DNA from: Thiocystis violacea | Lineage (GTDB): Bacteria > Pseudomonadota > Gammaproteobacteria > Chromatiales > Chromatiaceae | Reading direction: 5' to 3' | Assembly (NCBI RefSeq): GCF_016583565.1 | Contig: NZ_NRRF01000007.1 | Location: 62,001 to 126,000 of the forward strand | DNA length: 64,000 nucleotides | Part shown: positions 1 to 13,531 of the stretch, in pieces | Layout: each line of letters starts with the position of its first letter | How positions within the stretch are numbered: the first letter of the stretch is position 1 | Program-made: the position numbers and the translations under genes | Notes under the pieces: model-generated | Seen by the model: the letters and a program-made list of their open reading frames with translations, nothing else | Told to the model about the DNA's origin: nothing | Databases searched by the model: none

Positions 1-1
1 G

Positions 2-4633
<4,632 letters not shown>

Positions 4634-4650
4634 TAGACAGCATCGAACGC

Positions 4651-4805
4651 GTAGGATGGGCAAAGCCCGCGCGTTGCGTTCGGTTCGGAGCGCTGGTGAT
4701 CGACGGGCGTGCCCATCATCTCAGCTCCGCGCCCAGCAAGATGGGCACATCCGCCAGGCGCCGAGGCGACATCTACGGCTGGAGCGCGGACTTTGCCCAT
4801 CCTAC
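4651..4805. repeat. Intergenic palindromic repeat with nested inverted arms
   Basis: The outer arms at 4651-4672 and 4784-4805 are inverted repeats of 22 bases with one mismatch; the distal 15 bases (GTAGGATGGGCAAAG and its complement) match perfectly. A second perfect 9-base pair, GTGCCCATC at 4710-4718 and GATGGGCAC at 4740-4748, is nested inside. The unit lies between the kinase stop and the end of the convergent RND gene. It looks like a dispersed intergenic element of the REP/MITE kind. No second copy was noticed in this window, so mobility is inferred, not shown. Confidence 0.65.
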
Positions 4806-4858
4806 CTGCCTTGGTCATTCGATCGGTGGGAGCGGCGCCTCGCCGCGACCGGGCGCGG

Positions 4859-7800
4859 TCAGATCGATTTGGCCTCGGCCGTCTCCTTCTCGGCCATCAT
4901 CCAGGCCCAGAAGGCCGACATCCTGGCGTGCAGGCTCTCGTGCAGTGAGAGCAGGGCGGGTGTGAAGATGAGCACCAGAATGGTCGAGAAGCCGACGCCG
5001 AAGGCCAGCGAGACCGCCATGGGGATCAGGAACTGGGCCTGAAGGCTGGTCTCGAAGATCAGCGGGCCGAGGCCGACGACCGTGGTGGCGGAGGTCAGCA
5101 GCATGGCGCGCAGGCGCGAGACGGCCGCCTCGACCAGGGCCGAGTCCATGTCCATCCCGGTATCGCGCAGCTCGTGGTACATGCTGACCAGGATGATGGC
5201 GTTGTTGACCACGATGCCGGCGAGCCCGAAGAGGCCGAAGAGCGACAGCAGCGTGAGGTCCAGCCCGAGCAGCCAATGGCCGCCGACGGCGCCGACGAGA
5301 CCGAGCGGGATGGCGGTCATGACCACGAGCGGCCAGCCCCAGCTGCCGAAGATCGCCGCGAGCACCATGTAGATCATGCCGAGCCCGAGGATGAGCCCCA
5401 GTCGCATGTCGCTCAGGGTCTCGCGCTGGTCGGCGGCGCGGCCCTCGAAGCTGTAGTCGATCCCGTACTCGGTCGCGAGCCGCGGCAGCAGCTCGCGTTT
5501 CAGTGCATCTCCCACGTTGTTCGGTGTGCTGAGCGCGCGGTCGATATCGGCGGAGACCTCGACGGCCAGTCGGCCGGCCGAATGGCGCAGGGCCTCGAAA
5601 CCGCGCTCGGTCTCCCAGGCGGCGACCGTGCTGAGGGGGACGAAGCGGCCGTCCGGAAGACGGATCAGCAACTGCTCCAGTGCGCTCAGACGGGTGCGCT
5701 CCGCGCGCGGCAGGAGGACGCGCACCTCCAGCTCGTCCTGCCCCACCTGCACCAGTTGCGCGAGATGGCCGTCGAAGGCGGCGCGCAGCTGTCTGCCCAG
5801 CGTCTCCGTGGTGAGCCCGAGCGCCTGGCCGGCCGGCGTGAGCCGGTAGATGAGCTGCTCGCGGCCATAGGGCATGTCGTCGACCATGTCCGAGACACCG
5901 GGGACGCTCTCCAGGCTCTGGGCCAGCTCCAGGGCGGCGTCCTTGAGCTTGTTGGCGTCGTCGCCGGTCAGGCGGACGGTGAGGTCGCGTCCGGGCGGAC
6001 CGGCGCGGCGGGCCGAAACGACCAGGCTTTCGAGTCCGGCGGGCATGCGGACGTGCTTGCGCCAGGTCGCGAGGATCCGCTCGTTGCGGACCTCGCGATC
6101 CTCCGATGGCACCAGCTGCACCAGGACGGAGGCGAGCTGGTCGCCCTTGGCGCCGCTGCCCATCTCGACGGCCACGGTCGAGCCCAGCCGGGCGACGGCG
6201 GCCTCGACCAGGCCGCCGCCGAGTTCGCGGTCGGTCTCGACCAGGGCGCGCTCCAGCTCGGCCAGGAATGTCTCGCTCTGCTCGCGCGGCGTGCCGGCGA
6301 CGAAGGTCGCGTTGGCGAAGACGATCTGGGGCTCTGGCGTCGGGAAGAAGACGAACTGCACCCGCCCGCCGATCAGCAGTCCGACCGCCAGCAACATGAG
6401 CACCACGACCAGGCTGACCGTCACCCCGCGCCAGTGCAGTGCCCAGACGACCAGGGGGCGATAGAGGTTGTCGCGGAAGTGGTCGAAGCCCGCGTTCACG
6501 CGCTGGCGCCAGCGCGGGACGCTGGCCACCGCATGGTGCTCGAAGGCGCTGCGCAGGTGCGCCGGCATCACCAGGAAGACCTCGATCAGCGAGGCCATGA
6601 GCACCATGATGGCGACGAAGGGGATGTCGCCCAGGATGTTGCCCATGATGCCGCCGACGATCATCAGCGGCAGGAAGGCGGCGACCGTGGTGAGGGCGGA
6701 GGCCACGACCGGCCAGAACATCCGCCGCGCGCCCGCGATGGCCGCGTCCGTGGGCGAGAGGCCCTGGCGGTAGCGCGTCTCCGCATGCTCGCCGATGACG
6801 ATGGCGTCGTCGTCGATGATGCCCAGTGTCAGCAGGAGCCCGAAGAGGCTGATCATATTGATGGTGCCGCCGAACGCCCAGAGCAGCGCCAGCGCCGCCA
6901 AATAGGCGGTCGGGATGCCCATGGCGACCCAGAAGGCCACGCGCCCGGGCAGAAAGAGGAAGAGCAGGAGCAGGACCAGGGTCAGGCCCTGCAGGCCGTT
7001 GCGGGTGAGCAGGTCGATGCGGTCCTTGATGCTCTCCCACTGGGCGTCGAAGACCTCCAGCTGGATGGCGGGCGGCAGGGTGGGGCGGGTGTCTTCGAGC
7101 CACTGTTCGAAGAGCTTGGCGGCCTTCAGCGAATGTCCCTGTTCGGCGCGCTGGACCAGCAGCTCGACCGTCGCCGGGGCGTCCGCCGTCGACTCGGCTT
7201 GGGCGTCCAGCGCCACCGCGGAGAGCGTCAGGCTCGCCGGTCTCGCCTCGCGCACGATGGTCGCGACATCACCCAGGCGGACCAGGCCGCGGTCGTCGCT
7301 GACGATGGCAAGGTCCTCGAAGGCCATGGGGTCGCGGCGCTGCTCGAGTCCGCGCAACTCGCGCGCGCCGTCCGCCTCGCCGGCGATGCCGGAGGGGACG
7401 TCTTGCGCCAGGCGACCGACTTGCTCGCCGATGCCGTCGAGCGAGAGTCCCAGGGTTTCCAGCACACGCCCCGGCACCTGGATGGCGATCCGCTCCTCGG
7501 GCAGCCCGCTGATATCGACCCGGTCGATGCCGCGCGCGAGCAGTTCGCGCTCGAACTGGCGTACCCAGGGCCGCAGCTCGGCAAGGCTTGGCCCCGAGAC
7601 CAGCAGACGCGCGACGGATTCATAGCGCGAGATCCGGCTGACCTGAGGTGTCTCGGCCTCCTGGGGCAGGTTGCGGAATTCGTCCACCCGCTGGCGCACC
7701 TGATCGAGCGCGAGCAGGGGATCCGTGCCGTCCTGCAGCTCCAGCGACAGGCTGGCGATGCCTTGGGCGGCGGTCGAGGTGAGCTTCTTGAGCCCGTCGA

Positions 7801-8026
7801 CCGTCTTGAGACGCTCCTCCAGGGGGACGACGATGCCGTTCTCGACGTCCTCGGCCGAGGCGCCGCTCCAGACGACCTGGACGCTGACGATGTCGAGCGC
7901 GAAGGTCGGGAAGAACTGGATGTTCATCCGTGTCAGGGCGATGCCGCCCAGGATGAACATCAGGCCCATCAGGAGATTGGCGAGCAGGCGGTGGCGGGCG
8001 AAGACGGCGATCAGGCCCTCGCTCAC
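4859..8026 (-). CDS. RND-family efflux transporter, inner-membrane permease subunit
   Basis: The 1055-residue product has AcrB/HAE-RND length and layout. A first membrane helix near residues 12-30 leads into a porter domain with GASAEDVENGIVVPLEE, a second helix cluster begins near 335-365, and the proton-relay helix carries GIIDDDAIVIGEH near 405. A second periplasmic half and C-terminal helices follow (FGLFGLAGIVVNNAI, FGVGFSTILVLIFTPALL). It would export hydrophobic compounds by proton antiport as a trimer with the adaptor encoded just upstream, whose stop overlaps this start by 4 bases. No TolC-like gene is adjacent. Substrate cannot be assigned; this is closer to the HAE group than to the second pump in this window. 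Confidence 0.92.
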   Translation of the reverse strand: MSEGLIAVFARHRLLANLLMGLMFILGGIALTRMNIQFFPTFALDIVSVQVVWSGASAEDVENGIVVPLEERLKTVDGLKKLTSTAAQGIASLSLELQDGTDPLLALDQVRQRVDEFRNLPQEAETPQVSRISRYESVARLLVSGPSLAELRPWVRQFERELLARGIDRVDISGLPEERIAIQVPGRVLETLGLSLDGIGEQVGRLAQDVPSGIAGEADGARELRGLEQRRDPMAFEDLAIVSDDRGLVRLGDVATIVREARPASLTLSAVALDAQAESTADAPATVELLVQRAEQGHSLKAAKLFEQWLEDTRPTLPPAIQLEVFDAQWESIKDRIDLLTRNGLQGLTLVLLLLFLFLPGRVAFWVAMGIPTAYLAALALLWAFGGTINMISLFGLLLTLGIIDDDAIVIGEHAETRYRQGLSPTDAAIAGARRMFWPVVASALTTVAAFLPLMIVGGIMGNILGDIPFVAIMVLMASLIEVFLVMPAHLRSAFEHHAVASVPRWRQRVNAGFDHFRDNLYRPLVVWALHWRGVTVSLVVVLMLLAVGLLIGGRVQFVFFPTPEPQIVFANATFVAGTPREQSETFLAELERALVETDRELGGGLVEAAVARLGSTVAVEMGSGAKGDQLASVLVQLVPSEDREVRNERILATWRKHVRMPAGLESLVVSARRAGPPGRDLTVRLTGDDANKLKDAALELAQSLESVPGVSDMVDDMPYGREQLIYRLTPAGQALGLTTETLGRQLRAAFDGHLAQLVQVGQDELEVRVLLPRAERTRLSALEQLLIRLPDGRFVPLSTVAAWETERGFEALRHSAGRLAVEVSADIDRALSTPNNVGDALKRELLPRLATEYGIDYSFEGRAADQRETLSDMRLGLILGLGMIYMVLAAIFGSWGWPLVVMTAIPLGLVGAVGGHWLLGLDLTLLSLFGLFGLAGIVVNNAIILVSMYHELRDTGMDMDSALVEAAVSRLRAMLLTSATTVVGLGPLIFETSLQAQFLIPMAVSLAFGVGFSTILVLIFTPALLSLHESLHARMSAFWAWMMAEKETAEAKSI

Positions 8027-9204
8027 TGGAGGGTCTCCACCTTGAGGGTTTCCACCGCATGGGGCAGATGGGTGACCATGATCTGCTCGCCCGCATGGAT
8101 GCCGGCGGCGCGGACCAGGACGAGATCCTGACCGGTGGCGGTCGATTCCAGCTCGCCGACGCGCTGGACGTCCACGCCCTTCAGGCGGCCGTCCTCGACG
8201 ACGAAGACGCGATCGCCGCCGTGCAGCGCCGCGAAGGGGAGCGCGATGGTTTGCGCCGCGGCGGGCCGCTGCAGTTGGAGACTCACGAAGGCCCCGAGCG
8301 GGATGTTGGTGCCGGAGGGCAGACGCAGCAGGGCATCCACTCCACGGGCATCCGCCTCGCCGGCCAGCCGCTCGAGGACGGCCGAGACGGGCTGCCCGGC
8401 GTGCGCCCCCCGGGCATTCAGGGTCTCGCCCTCGGTCAGGGCCGCGCGCAGCTCTTCGCTGTAGGCGCCCGGCACCTTGGCGCGCACATAGAGTGCGTCC
8501 AGGGGGTAGAGGGTGAGGATGGTCTGGTTGGGTTGCAGCTGGTCGCCGGCGGCGGCCTCGACGACGCCGATGCGCCCGTCGAACGGGGCCTTGATCTCGC
8601 CGCGCGCGGCGTCGCGCTGGGCCTCCGCGAGGGCTGCTTCGAGTGAGGACAGCCGCGCCGGGTGCTCGGCGATGGATTGCTCGCGCAGCGTGACGGCGAG
8701 CTGGGCGCGGGCATATTGCTCGCGCGCCTCGTCCACGCTGGAGATGGAGGCGAGCTTCTTGGATTGGACGGTATCCGCGCGCTCGACGGCGAGCTTGCCG
8801 AGCTTGAGGATGTCGCGCTCGTGCTCCAGCGCCTCGCGGTCGTGGACCAGGCGCAGGCGCTCGCGCTCCAGGTCGGCCTTGGCCTTTTCGAGCCGCGGTT
8901 GCAGGTCGCGCGGGTCCAGCCGGGCCAACACCTCGCCCTTGGTGACGCGGTCGCCGTCGCGGACATGGATCTCGAGCAGACGCCCGGCGACCGGCGCCGC
9001 GGCGCGGACCTTGTCGGGCGCCTCGACACGGCCGAAGAGCGAGAGGACAGGCTGATGCTCGGCCGGCGTGACCTCGGTCACCTCGACGCGCCAGATGCGC
9101 TCCTTGGGGACGACGGCGATGGGGACGGGACGGGTCTCCTTGAGGAAGAAGACCGCCCCGATCCCCGCGAGCAGGATCAGGATCGGCAGGATACGACGCG
9201 ACAT
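8023..9204 (-). CDS. RND efflux periplasmic adaptor (membrane fusion protein)
   Basis: From the ATG at 9204 the product is 393 residues and begins MSRRILPILILLAGIGAVFF, a membrane anchor or signal segment. It continues with the beta-barrel and lipoyl halves (APVAGRLLEIHVRDGDRVTKG), a long charged alpha-hairpin (about 95-190) and the second lipoyl half (GEIKAPFDGRIGVVEAAAGD). This is the classic HlyD/AcrA plan that links the permease to an outer-membrane channel. The frame stays open to 9267, but the extra 21 residues look unlike a signal peptide, and a purine-rich stretch precedes the internal ATG. It is co-transcribed with the permease gene downstream through a 4-base overlap. Confidence 0.9.
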   Translation of the reverse strand: MSRRILPILILLAGIGAVFFLKETRPVPIAVVPKERIWRVEVTEVTPAEHQPVLSLFGRVEAPDKVRAAAPVAGRLLEIHVRDGDRVTKGEVLARLDPRDLQPRLEKAKADLERERLRLVHDREALEHERDILKLGKLAVERADTVQSKKLASISSVDEAREQYARAQLAVTLREQSIAEHPARLSSLEAALAEAQRDAARGEIKAPFDGRIGVVEAAAGDQLQPNQTILTLYPLDALYVRAKVPGAYSEELRAALTEGETLNARGAHAGQPVSAVLERLAGEADARGVDALLRLPSGTNIPLGAFVSLQLQRPAAAQTIALPFAALHGGDRVFVVEDGRLKGVDVQRVGELESTATGQDLVLVRAAGIHAGEQIMVTHLPHAVETLKVETLQ

Positions 9205-9360
9205 GTGACGGCTAGCTTCTTTCTGGACCAATGACCCGGAAGTGAGGGGTGCAAGGGGATAGCACAAGCTCCGGGCTTGCCGCTCCCCTGCGCCATCGCT
9301 GCCTTTGAGTCGGTCGGGCGGATTGGGTTCAGTGGTCCGCCAGCGAATGGGCGGGCCGGA

Positions 9361-9786
9361 TTACCTGACTAGCGTAACAGGAATTGTCACCATGTGGATG
9401 ACTTTGGTCGCGGTCGAGCCCAGCAGCAGGCTCGCCAGTTCACCACGCCCGTGGGTGCCCATGATGATGGCATCGCAGGCGAGATCCGTCGCGATGCGTG
9501 CGATCGTCGGCGCGATGGCGCCGATCTCGATGTGTGCGCTGTAGGTGAGTCCGGCCTCGTCCAGCAGGGCGCGCGCGGATGCCATGTCGGCGGCACCCTC
9601 GTCCGCCTGCGTTTGGGCGATTTCCTCCTCGGTGAGAAAGCGCCGGACTTCCCAGGCGTCGATGGGTTTGCGCACATTGAGGAGGTGGATCTCCGCCAGC
9701 TCGCGACCGCGGGCCAGTTGAATCAGATGACGCACGGCACGGTCCGCGGACTCGGATCCGTCGATGGGCACGAGAAATTTGATCAT
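9361..9786 (-). CDS. Universal stress protein, UspA family
   Basis: This 141-residue protein opens with the family's MIKFLVPIDGSESADRAV strand and ends with the nucleotide-binding signature GTHGRGELASLLLGSTA, the G-2x-G-9x-G-[ST] pattern seen in ATP-binding Usp proteins. A strong Shine-Dalgarno sequence (AGGAGGT) sits before the ATG. It lies about 58 bases downstream of the carrier gene on the same strand, and Usp domains are often paired with transporters. A role tied to that carrier or to stress is inferred only. Confidence 0.92.
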   Translation of the reverse strand: MIKFLVPIDGSESADRAVRHLIQLARGRELAEIHLLNVRKPIDAWEVRRFLTEEEIAQTQADEGAADMASARALLDEAGLTYSAHIEIGAIAPTIARIATDLACDAIIMGTHGRGELASLLLGSTATKVIHMVTIPVTLVR

Positions 9787-9844
9787 GACAAAACCTCCTG
9801 ACCCTGATGTGTTGCGGTAAGACCTGTTGCGTTAAGACCTGGCC

Positions 9845-11257
9845 TCAGCGGCCCCGCTCGAGCGCCGCGTGCACCTCCGTCGCGTGGACGAGATCCTTGT
9901 CGTGGGCCGCGGCATGAGGATGCCAGCCGAGCACGAGCATGAGCGTGGTGAATCCGACGACATAGGCGATCGGCACATGCCAGCCGTCCCTCAGCCAGGC
10001 GCCGACGGACTTCGCCTGCGGATACATGTTGGAAAGCGCGACGCCGGCCGAGCTGCCGAACCAGATCATGGAGCCGCCGAAGCCGACGGCGAAGGCCAGC
10101 ACGCCCCAGTCGAAGCCGCCCTGTTGAATGGCGAGCGCGGTCAAGGGAATGTTGTCGAAGACGGCGGACACGAAGCCCAGGGTCAGCGCCGAGTACCAGG
10201 ATGCCTCCGGTAGGCTCTCGACGGGCATCATGGAGGCACAGGTCACCAGGGAGAGCAGGAAGAGGCTGCCCTTGAGCGCTTCCGGCAGCAGGCGCCACTC
10301 GGGCTTGCGCGCGCGCGCGCCCACCAGAATGGCCACCCAGACGGCGGCGCCCAGGAAGGGAAAACTGTCGGCAATGGGCTTGAAGGCCGCGTTGACCACG
10401 ACATTGGTCAGCACGGCTGCCGCGAGGATGCCGGCGACGATCTTCAGGCGGAGCCAGTCGATCTGGGTATCCGGCGCGGCATCGCGCTGAATGGGTGAGA
10501 AGCGGTGCTGCTGGATCGCCGCCGGAATGCCGAAGACGAGCAAGGTCGCGCCGGCCGCGACATAGGCGTGCACCACGTCCAGTGGCGCGATGCCGGAGAT
10601 CCACATCATGGTCGTGGTGGTGTCCCCCACGACGCTGCCCGCGCCGCCCGCGTTCGAGGCCGCAACGATGGCGGCGAGGTAGCCGATATGGACGCGATAG
10701 CGGAAGACGATCGCGGCGATGGTGCCGCCGATCAGGGCGGCGGCGATGTTGTCCAGGAAGCTGGAGAGCACGAAGATGACGAGCAGGAGTGCCAGGCCGC
10801 CGAGCCAGCCGTCCGGGAGATAGCGCGGCAGGACCTGGGGCACGCCGCTGTCCTCGAAGTGGCGCGCCAGCAGGGCGAAACCGAGCAGGAGTCCGAGCAG
10901 GTTGGTCAGCACGACCCACTCGTGCTCCATGTGGGCGATCAACCCGCTCGTGCCCATGCCTTCATCGAAGCCGGTGAAGCCGAGCTTGTAGGCCGTGATG
11001 GCTGTCAGACCCGTCAGGGCGACCGCGAGCGTGTGGTTGTGAAAAAAGGCGACACCCAGGAGCGTCAGGGCGAAGAGAATGAACTCGGACGGAATGCCCA
11101 GGATGACGATGGCGCTCCGCTCCGGCCCGGCGATCGCCGCGAGCGGCGTCCAGAGAAGCATGGCGATCAAGGTGTAGAGGGCGGGTTGACGCAGGCGTTG
11201 CCAGGGCGACACCCCGGCGTGAGAGGCGTTGTCGGTACGGCGGGACAGGGCGCTCAA
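9845..11257 (-). CDS. Ion-transporter-superfamily permease (NhaD/citrate-transporter-like), putative Na+/H+ antiporter
   Basis: This integral membrane protein has about a dozen hydrophobic segments and two conserved loops typical of the NhaD/ArsB/DASS superfamily: SSFLDNIAAALIGGT and ASNAGGAGSVVGDTTTTMMW in the first half, FDNIPLTALAIQQGG and GSSAGVALSNMYPQ in the second. Sodium-proton exchange is the likely job, but substrate specificity cannot be read from motifs. The frame is open to an ATG at 11356, giving 503 residues, yet that leader is Pro/Arg-rich and not membrane-like. A TTG at 11257 has a GAGG about 8-9 bases upstream and gives 470 residues, so it is preferred. It is distinct from the clear NhaD at 24596-26032. 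Confidence 0.8.
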   Translation of the reverse strand: MSALSRRTDNASHAGVSPWQRLRQPALYTLIAMLLWTPLAAIAGPERSAIVILGIPSEFILFALTLLGVAFFHNHTLAVALTGLTAITAYKLGFTGFDEGMGTSGLIAHMEHEWVVLTNLLGLLLGFALLARHFEDSGVPQVLPRYLPDGWLGGLALLLVIFVLSSFLDNIAAALIGGTIAAIVFRYRVHIGYLAAIVAASNAGGAGSVVGDTTTTMMWISGIAPLDVVHAYVAAGATLLVFGIPAAIQQHRFSPIQRDAAPDTQIDWLRLKIVAGILAAAVLTNVVVNAAFKPIADSFPFLGAAVWVAILVGARARKPEWRLLPEALKGSLFLLSLVTCASMMPVESLPEASWYSALTLGFVSAVFDNIPLTALAIQQGGFDWGVLAFAVGFGGSMIWFGSSAGVALSNMYPQAKSVGAWLRDGWHVPIAYVVGFTTLMLVLGWHPHAAAHDKDLVHATEVHAALERGR

Positions 11258-11438
11258 GGGATCGACCTCACGAGGTACTGGCGGCCAAAGGGACCTCGGC
11301 ACGGGCGAGCGACCACCCGAGGTCGAGGCATCACGGGGCTTGCGGCCCCAAGACAAACAGGTGTCAAGGGCGAGGCATGCGCGAATCTCTGGATGTCGGG
11401 CGCGGCTCAGCGCGCCGATGCGACCGGCGGTTAGCGGG

Positions 11439-11768
11439 TCACTGGCCGGGCGTGCGCTCGTCCGGATTGGACGGCGCGGGCGAGGGTCCGGGCGCGGTGG
11501 GGCGGGGCGAAGACGTGCTGGCCGTCTTCGGAGTGTCCTCGAGAATGGTTTCCAGGGGATTCGCGCGCGCTTGGTGGTCGAGGATCTTCTTCAGCTCCTC
11601 GGCCTTGAGTTCGCGGTCGATCTCATGCTTGACGCTTGCGAGTGTCCTGCGCGCGCGCCCGAGCCACATGCCGGCGATGCGCGCAACCTTCGGAAGCCGT
11701 TCGGGGCCGATCACGACCAGCGCGACGACCCCGATCAGCAGCAACTCTTGGAAGCCAACGTCGAACAT
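11439..11768 (-). CDS. tatB: Sec-independent translocase subunit TatB
   Basis: The 109-residue product has the TatB pattern: MFDVGFQELLLIGVVALVVIG as a single N-terminal helix with the conserved Glu at residue 8, a PERLP hinge, an amphipathic helix to about 60 and a Pro/Ser-rich disordered tail. TatB works with TatC to recognise twin-arginine signal peptides. It follows tatA by 17 bases. No tatC comes next; the downstream gene is an ion carrier, so tatC must lie elsewhere. SoxY, encoded at 40083-40556, is a predicted Tat substrate. Confidence 0.88.
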   Translation of the reverse strand: MFDVGFQELLLIGVVALVVIGPERLPKVARIAGMWLGRARRTLASVKHEIDRELKAEELKKILDHQARANPLETILEDTPKTASTSSPRPTAPGPSPAPSNPDERTPGQ

Positions 11769-11785
11769 GGCGCTGTGGTCCGCGG

Positions 11786-12049
11786 TTAGTCCGAACCCTT
11801 GCTCGATGCGTGCTTGGTCGCTTGCGCGGGATCGGGCTCATGGGTGCGCTTGGCATCGGCGCCGCTCAGGGAGGCCGGCTCGCTGGATTCGTCCTCGTCC
11901 TTGTCGGGGTTGGACATGGAGCTTCGGAAGCCCCTGATCGCCTCGCCGAGGTCCGAGCCGATATTCTTCAGTCGCTTGGTGCCGAACAGCAGCACGACGA
12001 TCACCAGGATGATCAAAAGCTGCCAGATGCTGATGCCGCCGACTCCCAT
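11786..12049 (-). CDS. tatA: Sec-independent translocase subunit TatA
   Basis: Starting at the ATG at 12049, the 87-residue protein reads [20 protein letters not shown], then the [20 protein letters not shown] hinge and amphipathic helix diagnostic of TatA, then a charged tail. TatA oligomers form the export path for folded proteins. The frame is open 20 codons further (12109), but a charged extension before the membrane helix would be atypical. It heads a tatA-tatB pair transcribed divergently from rlmH. Confidence 0.88.
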   Translation of the reverse strand: MGVGGISIWQLLIILVIVVLLFGTKRLKNIGSDLGEAIRGFRSSMSNPDKDEDESSEPASLSGADAKRTHEPDPAQATKHASSKGSD

Positions 12050-12322
12050 GGGTTTCTCCGCTTCTTGTCCGTCGTTTTTCGGGCCGATCGCTCGCTTGGG
12101 GGATTTCAACCATACCGTGGTTGCGGTTGGTCGATGCCAAGCGGGATCGCGGTTGCCAAGTTCGCGATCATAACCGAAGCCGTTTCAGCCCGAAAGCGGC
12201 ACCGATTGACCGGCGTGCGCCGGACCTGCGCACCGGGCGGGCGTTTACGCGAAGGCCGAGTTGGGCGATCATCCAGCGCTCGTTCGAGAATCGACGGCTG
12301 GCGGACTGCGGACTCATCTCAA

Positions 12323-12796
12323 TTGCGGATTCACCTCATCAGTGTGGGACGGCGGATGCCGGGCTGGGTCGAGGCGGGGTATGCCGAATATGCCAAGCGT
12401 CTGCCTCCCGAGTGCGGCCTGACGCTCGTTGAAGTGGAGCCGGTCAGGCGGACCAAGTCGGGCTCGACCAGCCAGGCGCGCGAGGAGGAGGGTCGCCGCA
12501 TCCTCAAGTCCGTGCCGAAGGGGGCGGCCGTCATCGCCCTGGACGAGCGCGGACAATCCTGGAGTACCGAGGCGTTGGCGGCGCAGCTGCGAGCTTGGCT
12601 CGCCGATGGACGCGACCGCGCCTTGCTCGTCGGCGGCGCCGATGGGCTCGCGCCCGACTGCCTCGCGCGCGGCGAGCGGCGTTGGGCGCTGTCAGCACTC
12701 ACCTTTCCGCACCCGCTGGTGCGGGTCATCATCGCCGAGCAGCTCTATCGCGCCTGGAGCCTGACTCAGGGTCATCCCTATCACAGGGGCGGCTGA
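12323..12796 (+). CDS. rlmH: 23S rRNA (pseudouridine1915-N3)-methyltransferase RlmH
   Basis: The family start, here [20 protein letters not shown], is encoded from a TTG at 12323 and gives 157 residues, the usual RlmH length. The SPOUT methyltransferase knot region is clear: [24 protein letters not shown] and the C-terminal [22 protein letters not shown] ending in YHRGG. RlmH methylates pseudouridine 1915 in helix 69 of 23S rRNA. The frame continues open upstream, but those residues are not RlmH-like. No rsfS gene precedes it, unlike many gammaproteobacteria. The start has only a weak ribosome-binding site. Confidence 0.9.
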   Translation: MRIHLISVGRRMPGWVEAGYAEYAKRLPPECGLTLVEVEPVRRTKSGSTSQAREEEGRRILKSVPKGAAVIALDERGQSWSTEALAAQLRAWLADGRDRALLVGGADGLAPDCLARGERRWALSALTFPHPLVRVIIAEQLYRAWSLTQGHPYHRGG

Positions 12797-12840
12797 GGGG
12801 GCATCGGTCGACGACAGTCAAGGCGCCTGGGACGAGACGA

Positions 12841-13431
12841 ATGCGCGACGCCGACCATGATCTCTATCTTGCCTCCCGTTCGCCGCGCCGTGGCGAGCTC
12901 TTGGCTCAGATTGGCGTGCGCTTCAGTGTCAGGGCGGCCGACACCGACGAGACTCCCCGCGCCGGGGAGTCCCCCGAGGCTTACGTCAGGCGTGTCGCCC
13001 TGGACAAGGCGCGGGTCGTCAGCGATCAGCTCGGCGCCGCGGGGCAAGCGCCCGTGCTGGCGGCGGACACGGCGGTCGTATTGGGGGAGCGCATCCTCGG
13101 CAAGCCGCGTGACGAGGCGGATGCTCGCGAGATGATGCGGGCACTCTCTGGTTGCACGCACCGCGTCTTGACGGCGGTCGCCGTGCTCTCTGAGGGTCGC
13201 GCCTGGACCGATCTCAGCGATAGTCGCGTGACCTTCAGGTGCATCGACGAGGACGAGATGCGGCGCTATTGGCAGACGGGCGAGCCTCGCGATAAGGCCG
13301 GCGGCTATGCCATTCAGGGGCTCGGTGCGCTCTTCGTCGCCGATCTGCGGGGCAGCTACTCGGGCGTGATGGGGCTGCCGTTGTTCGAGACCGGGCGTCT
13401 CCTCGCGCGTGCCGGTCTGCGCCTGACGTGA
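12841..13431 (+). CDS. maf: Maf-family nucleotide pyrophosphatase (YhdE-type)
   Basis: This 196-residue protein starts at the ATG at 12841 with [19 protein letters not shown], the Maf P-loop-like signature. It keeps the other Maf landmarks: [47 protein letters not shown] and [13 protein letters not shown]. YhdE-type Maf enzymes hydrolyse dTTP/UTP and modified pyrimidine nucleotides as a house-cleaning function. Its place just before rng and yhdP is the conserved gammaproteobacterial order and supports the YhdE subfamily. Confidence 0.93.
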   Translation: MRDADHDLYLASRSPRRGELLAQIGVRFSVRAADTDETPRAGESPEAYVRRVALDKARVVSDQLGAAGQAPVLAADTAVVLGERILGKPRDEADAREMMRALSGCTHRVLTAVAVLSEGRAWTDLSDSRVTFRCIDEDEMRRYWQTGEPRDKAGGYAIQGLGALFVADLRGSYSGVMGLPLFETGRLLARAGLRLT

Positions 13432-13531
13432 TGCGGTTGGCGCGGCGCTGTCGCGCCGTGTCTGTGGCGGGCTGTGCGTTCGGCGAGGCGCTCGGCGAAA
13501 CTATAAGAATGGAAACTGAGTCGATGGTCTT

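Noticed and set aside
11636-12322. Extended N-terminus for RlmH
   Set aside because: The frame crosses tatA/tatB on the opposite strand; the known family begins at the TTG at 12323.
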